Below, piece after piece: positions 63,918 to 64,000 of a stretch of 64,000 bases of DNA. A program made the position numbers and the translations under genes. The first letter of the stretch is position 1; the number at the start of each line of letters is the position of its first letter. Below the pieces are notes generated by a model that saw only the letters and a list, made by a program, of their open reading frames with translations, was not told the origin of the DNA and made no database searches. Source of the DNA: Azospirillum baldaniorum (lineage in GTDB: Bacteria > Pseudomonadota > Alphaproteobacteria > Azospirillales > Azospirillaceae); assembly GCF_003119195.2 (NCBI RefSeq), contig NZ_CP022262.1, forward strand, positions 629,001 through 693,000, read 5' to 3'.

Positions 63918-64000
63918 TCAAACGGCCAAGCGCGGTGGCCTGAGGGCCGGCGGCGGGCCGATACCCTCCGGCAACAGGCCGGCGGGCCGGAAGGACGCGG
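63918..64000 (-). CDS. Possible 3' end of an upstream gene (partial)
   Basis: On the minus strand the frame entering at the window edge reads ASFRPAGLLPEGIGPPPALR and ends in a stop (TGA, 63920-63918). The Pro/Arg-rich tail resembles C-termini of small copper-linked DUF2946-type proteins that often precede multicopper oxidases, but only 27 codons are visible, so this is a suggestion. Confidence 0.3.
   Translation of the reverse strand, partial: ASFRPAGLLPEGIGPPPALRPPRLAV

Overview
The window is very GC-rich alphaproteobacterial chromosome with almost no spacing between genes. The best guess is Azospirillum, near A. brasilense. The grounds are a ChvE/SbpA-type sugar-binding protein with a GbpR-type regulator, the complete non-phosphorylative L-arabinose pathway described in that species, and the general gene content. 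The species is inferred; no rRNA or tRNA gene lies in the window.

Layout. 1-4 kb: the end of a Dpp/Opp-type peptide ABC transporter operon closed by an M20 acetylornithine deacetylase-like gene. 4-15.5 kb: mixed housekeeping and poorly known genes: an SDR enzyme, two solitary BMP-type binding proteins, a pentapeptide-repeat protein, an isochorismatase-like hydrolase, a pair of membrane-anchored coiled-coil proteins, galU, a VWA plus J-domain pair, an RluA-type pseudouridine synthase and a DUF123 protein. 16.1-21.9 kb: a biotin operon, bioF-bioH-like-bioCD (fused)-bioA-bioB. 22-37 kb: DUF2270, pyruvate phosphate dikinase, a beta-lactamase-like hydrolase, cheD, a double cold-shock protein, fadD-like ligase, hldD, lgt-MidA-pgeF, hemerythrin, prs, rplY and pth.

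37-54 kb is a sugar island: a ytfQRT-yjfF-type furanose importer, three L-arabinose catabolic genes, a GbpR-like LysR regulator, the chvE-gguAB importer, and L-arabinose dehydrogenase and arabonate dehydratase. Together they encode uptake and oxidation of L-arabinose (probably also D-galactose/L-fucose) to 2-oxoglutarate. Three promoters here (importer, araBDE, chvE) share one element that overlaps the -35 box at constant geometry, so they look like one regulon. 54-58 kb adds a hydrolase, aldose epimerase and tagaturonate reductase. 58-64 kb holds a ModAB-like pair without an ATPase, behind a ModE-like box; a QueC-like PP-loop protein next to a polysaccharide pyruvyl transferase; and a multicopper oxidase.

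The most unusual observations are: a roughly 120-bp palindromic repeat, found twice elsewhere between genes, sitting in frame inside the bioH-like gene between the catalytic Asp and His; the bioC-bioD gene fusion; the shared arabinose-regulon promoter element; and the QueC-like/pyruvyl transferase pair.
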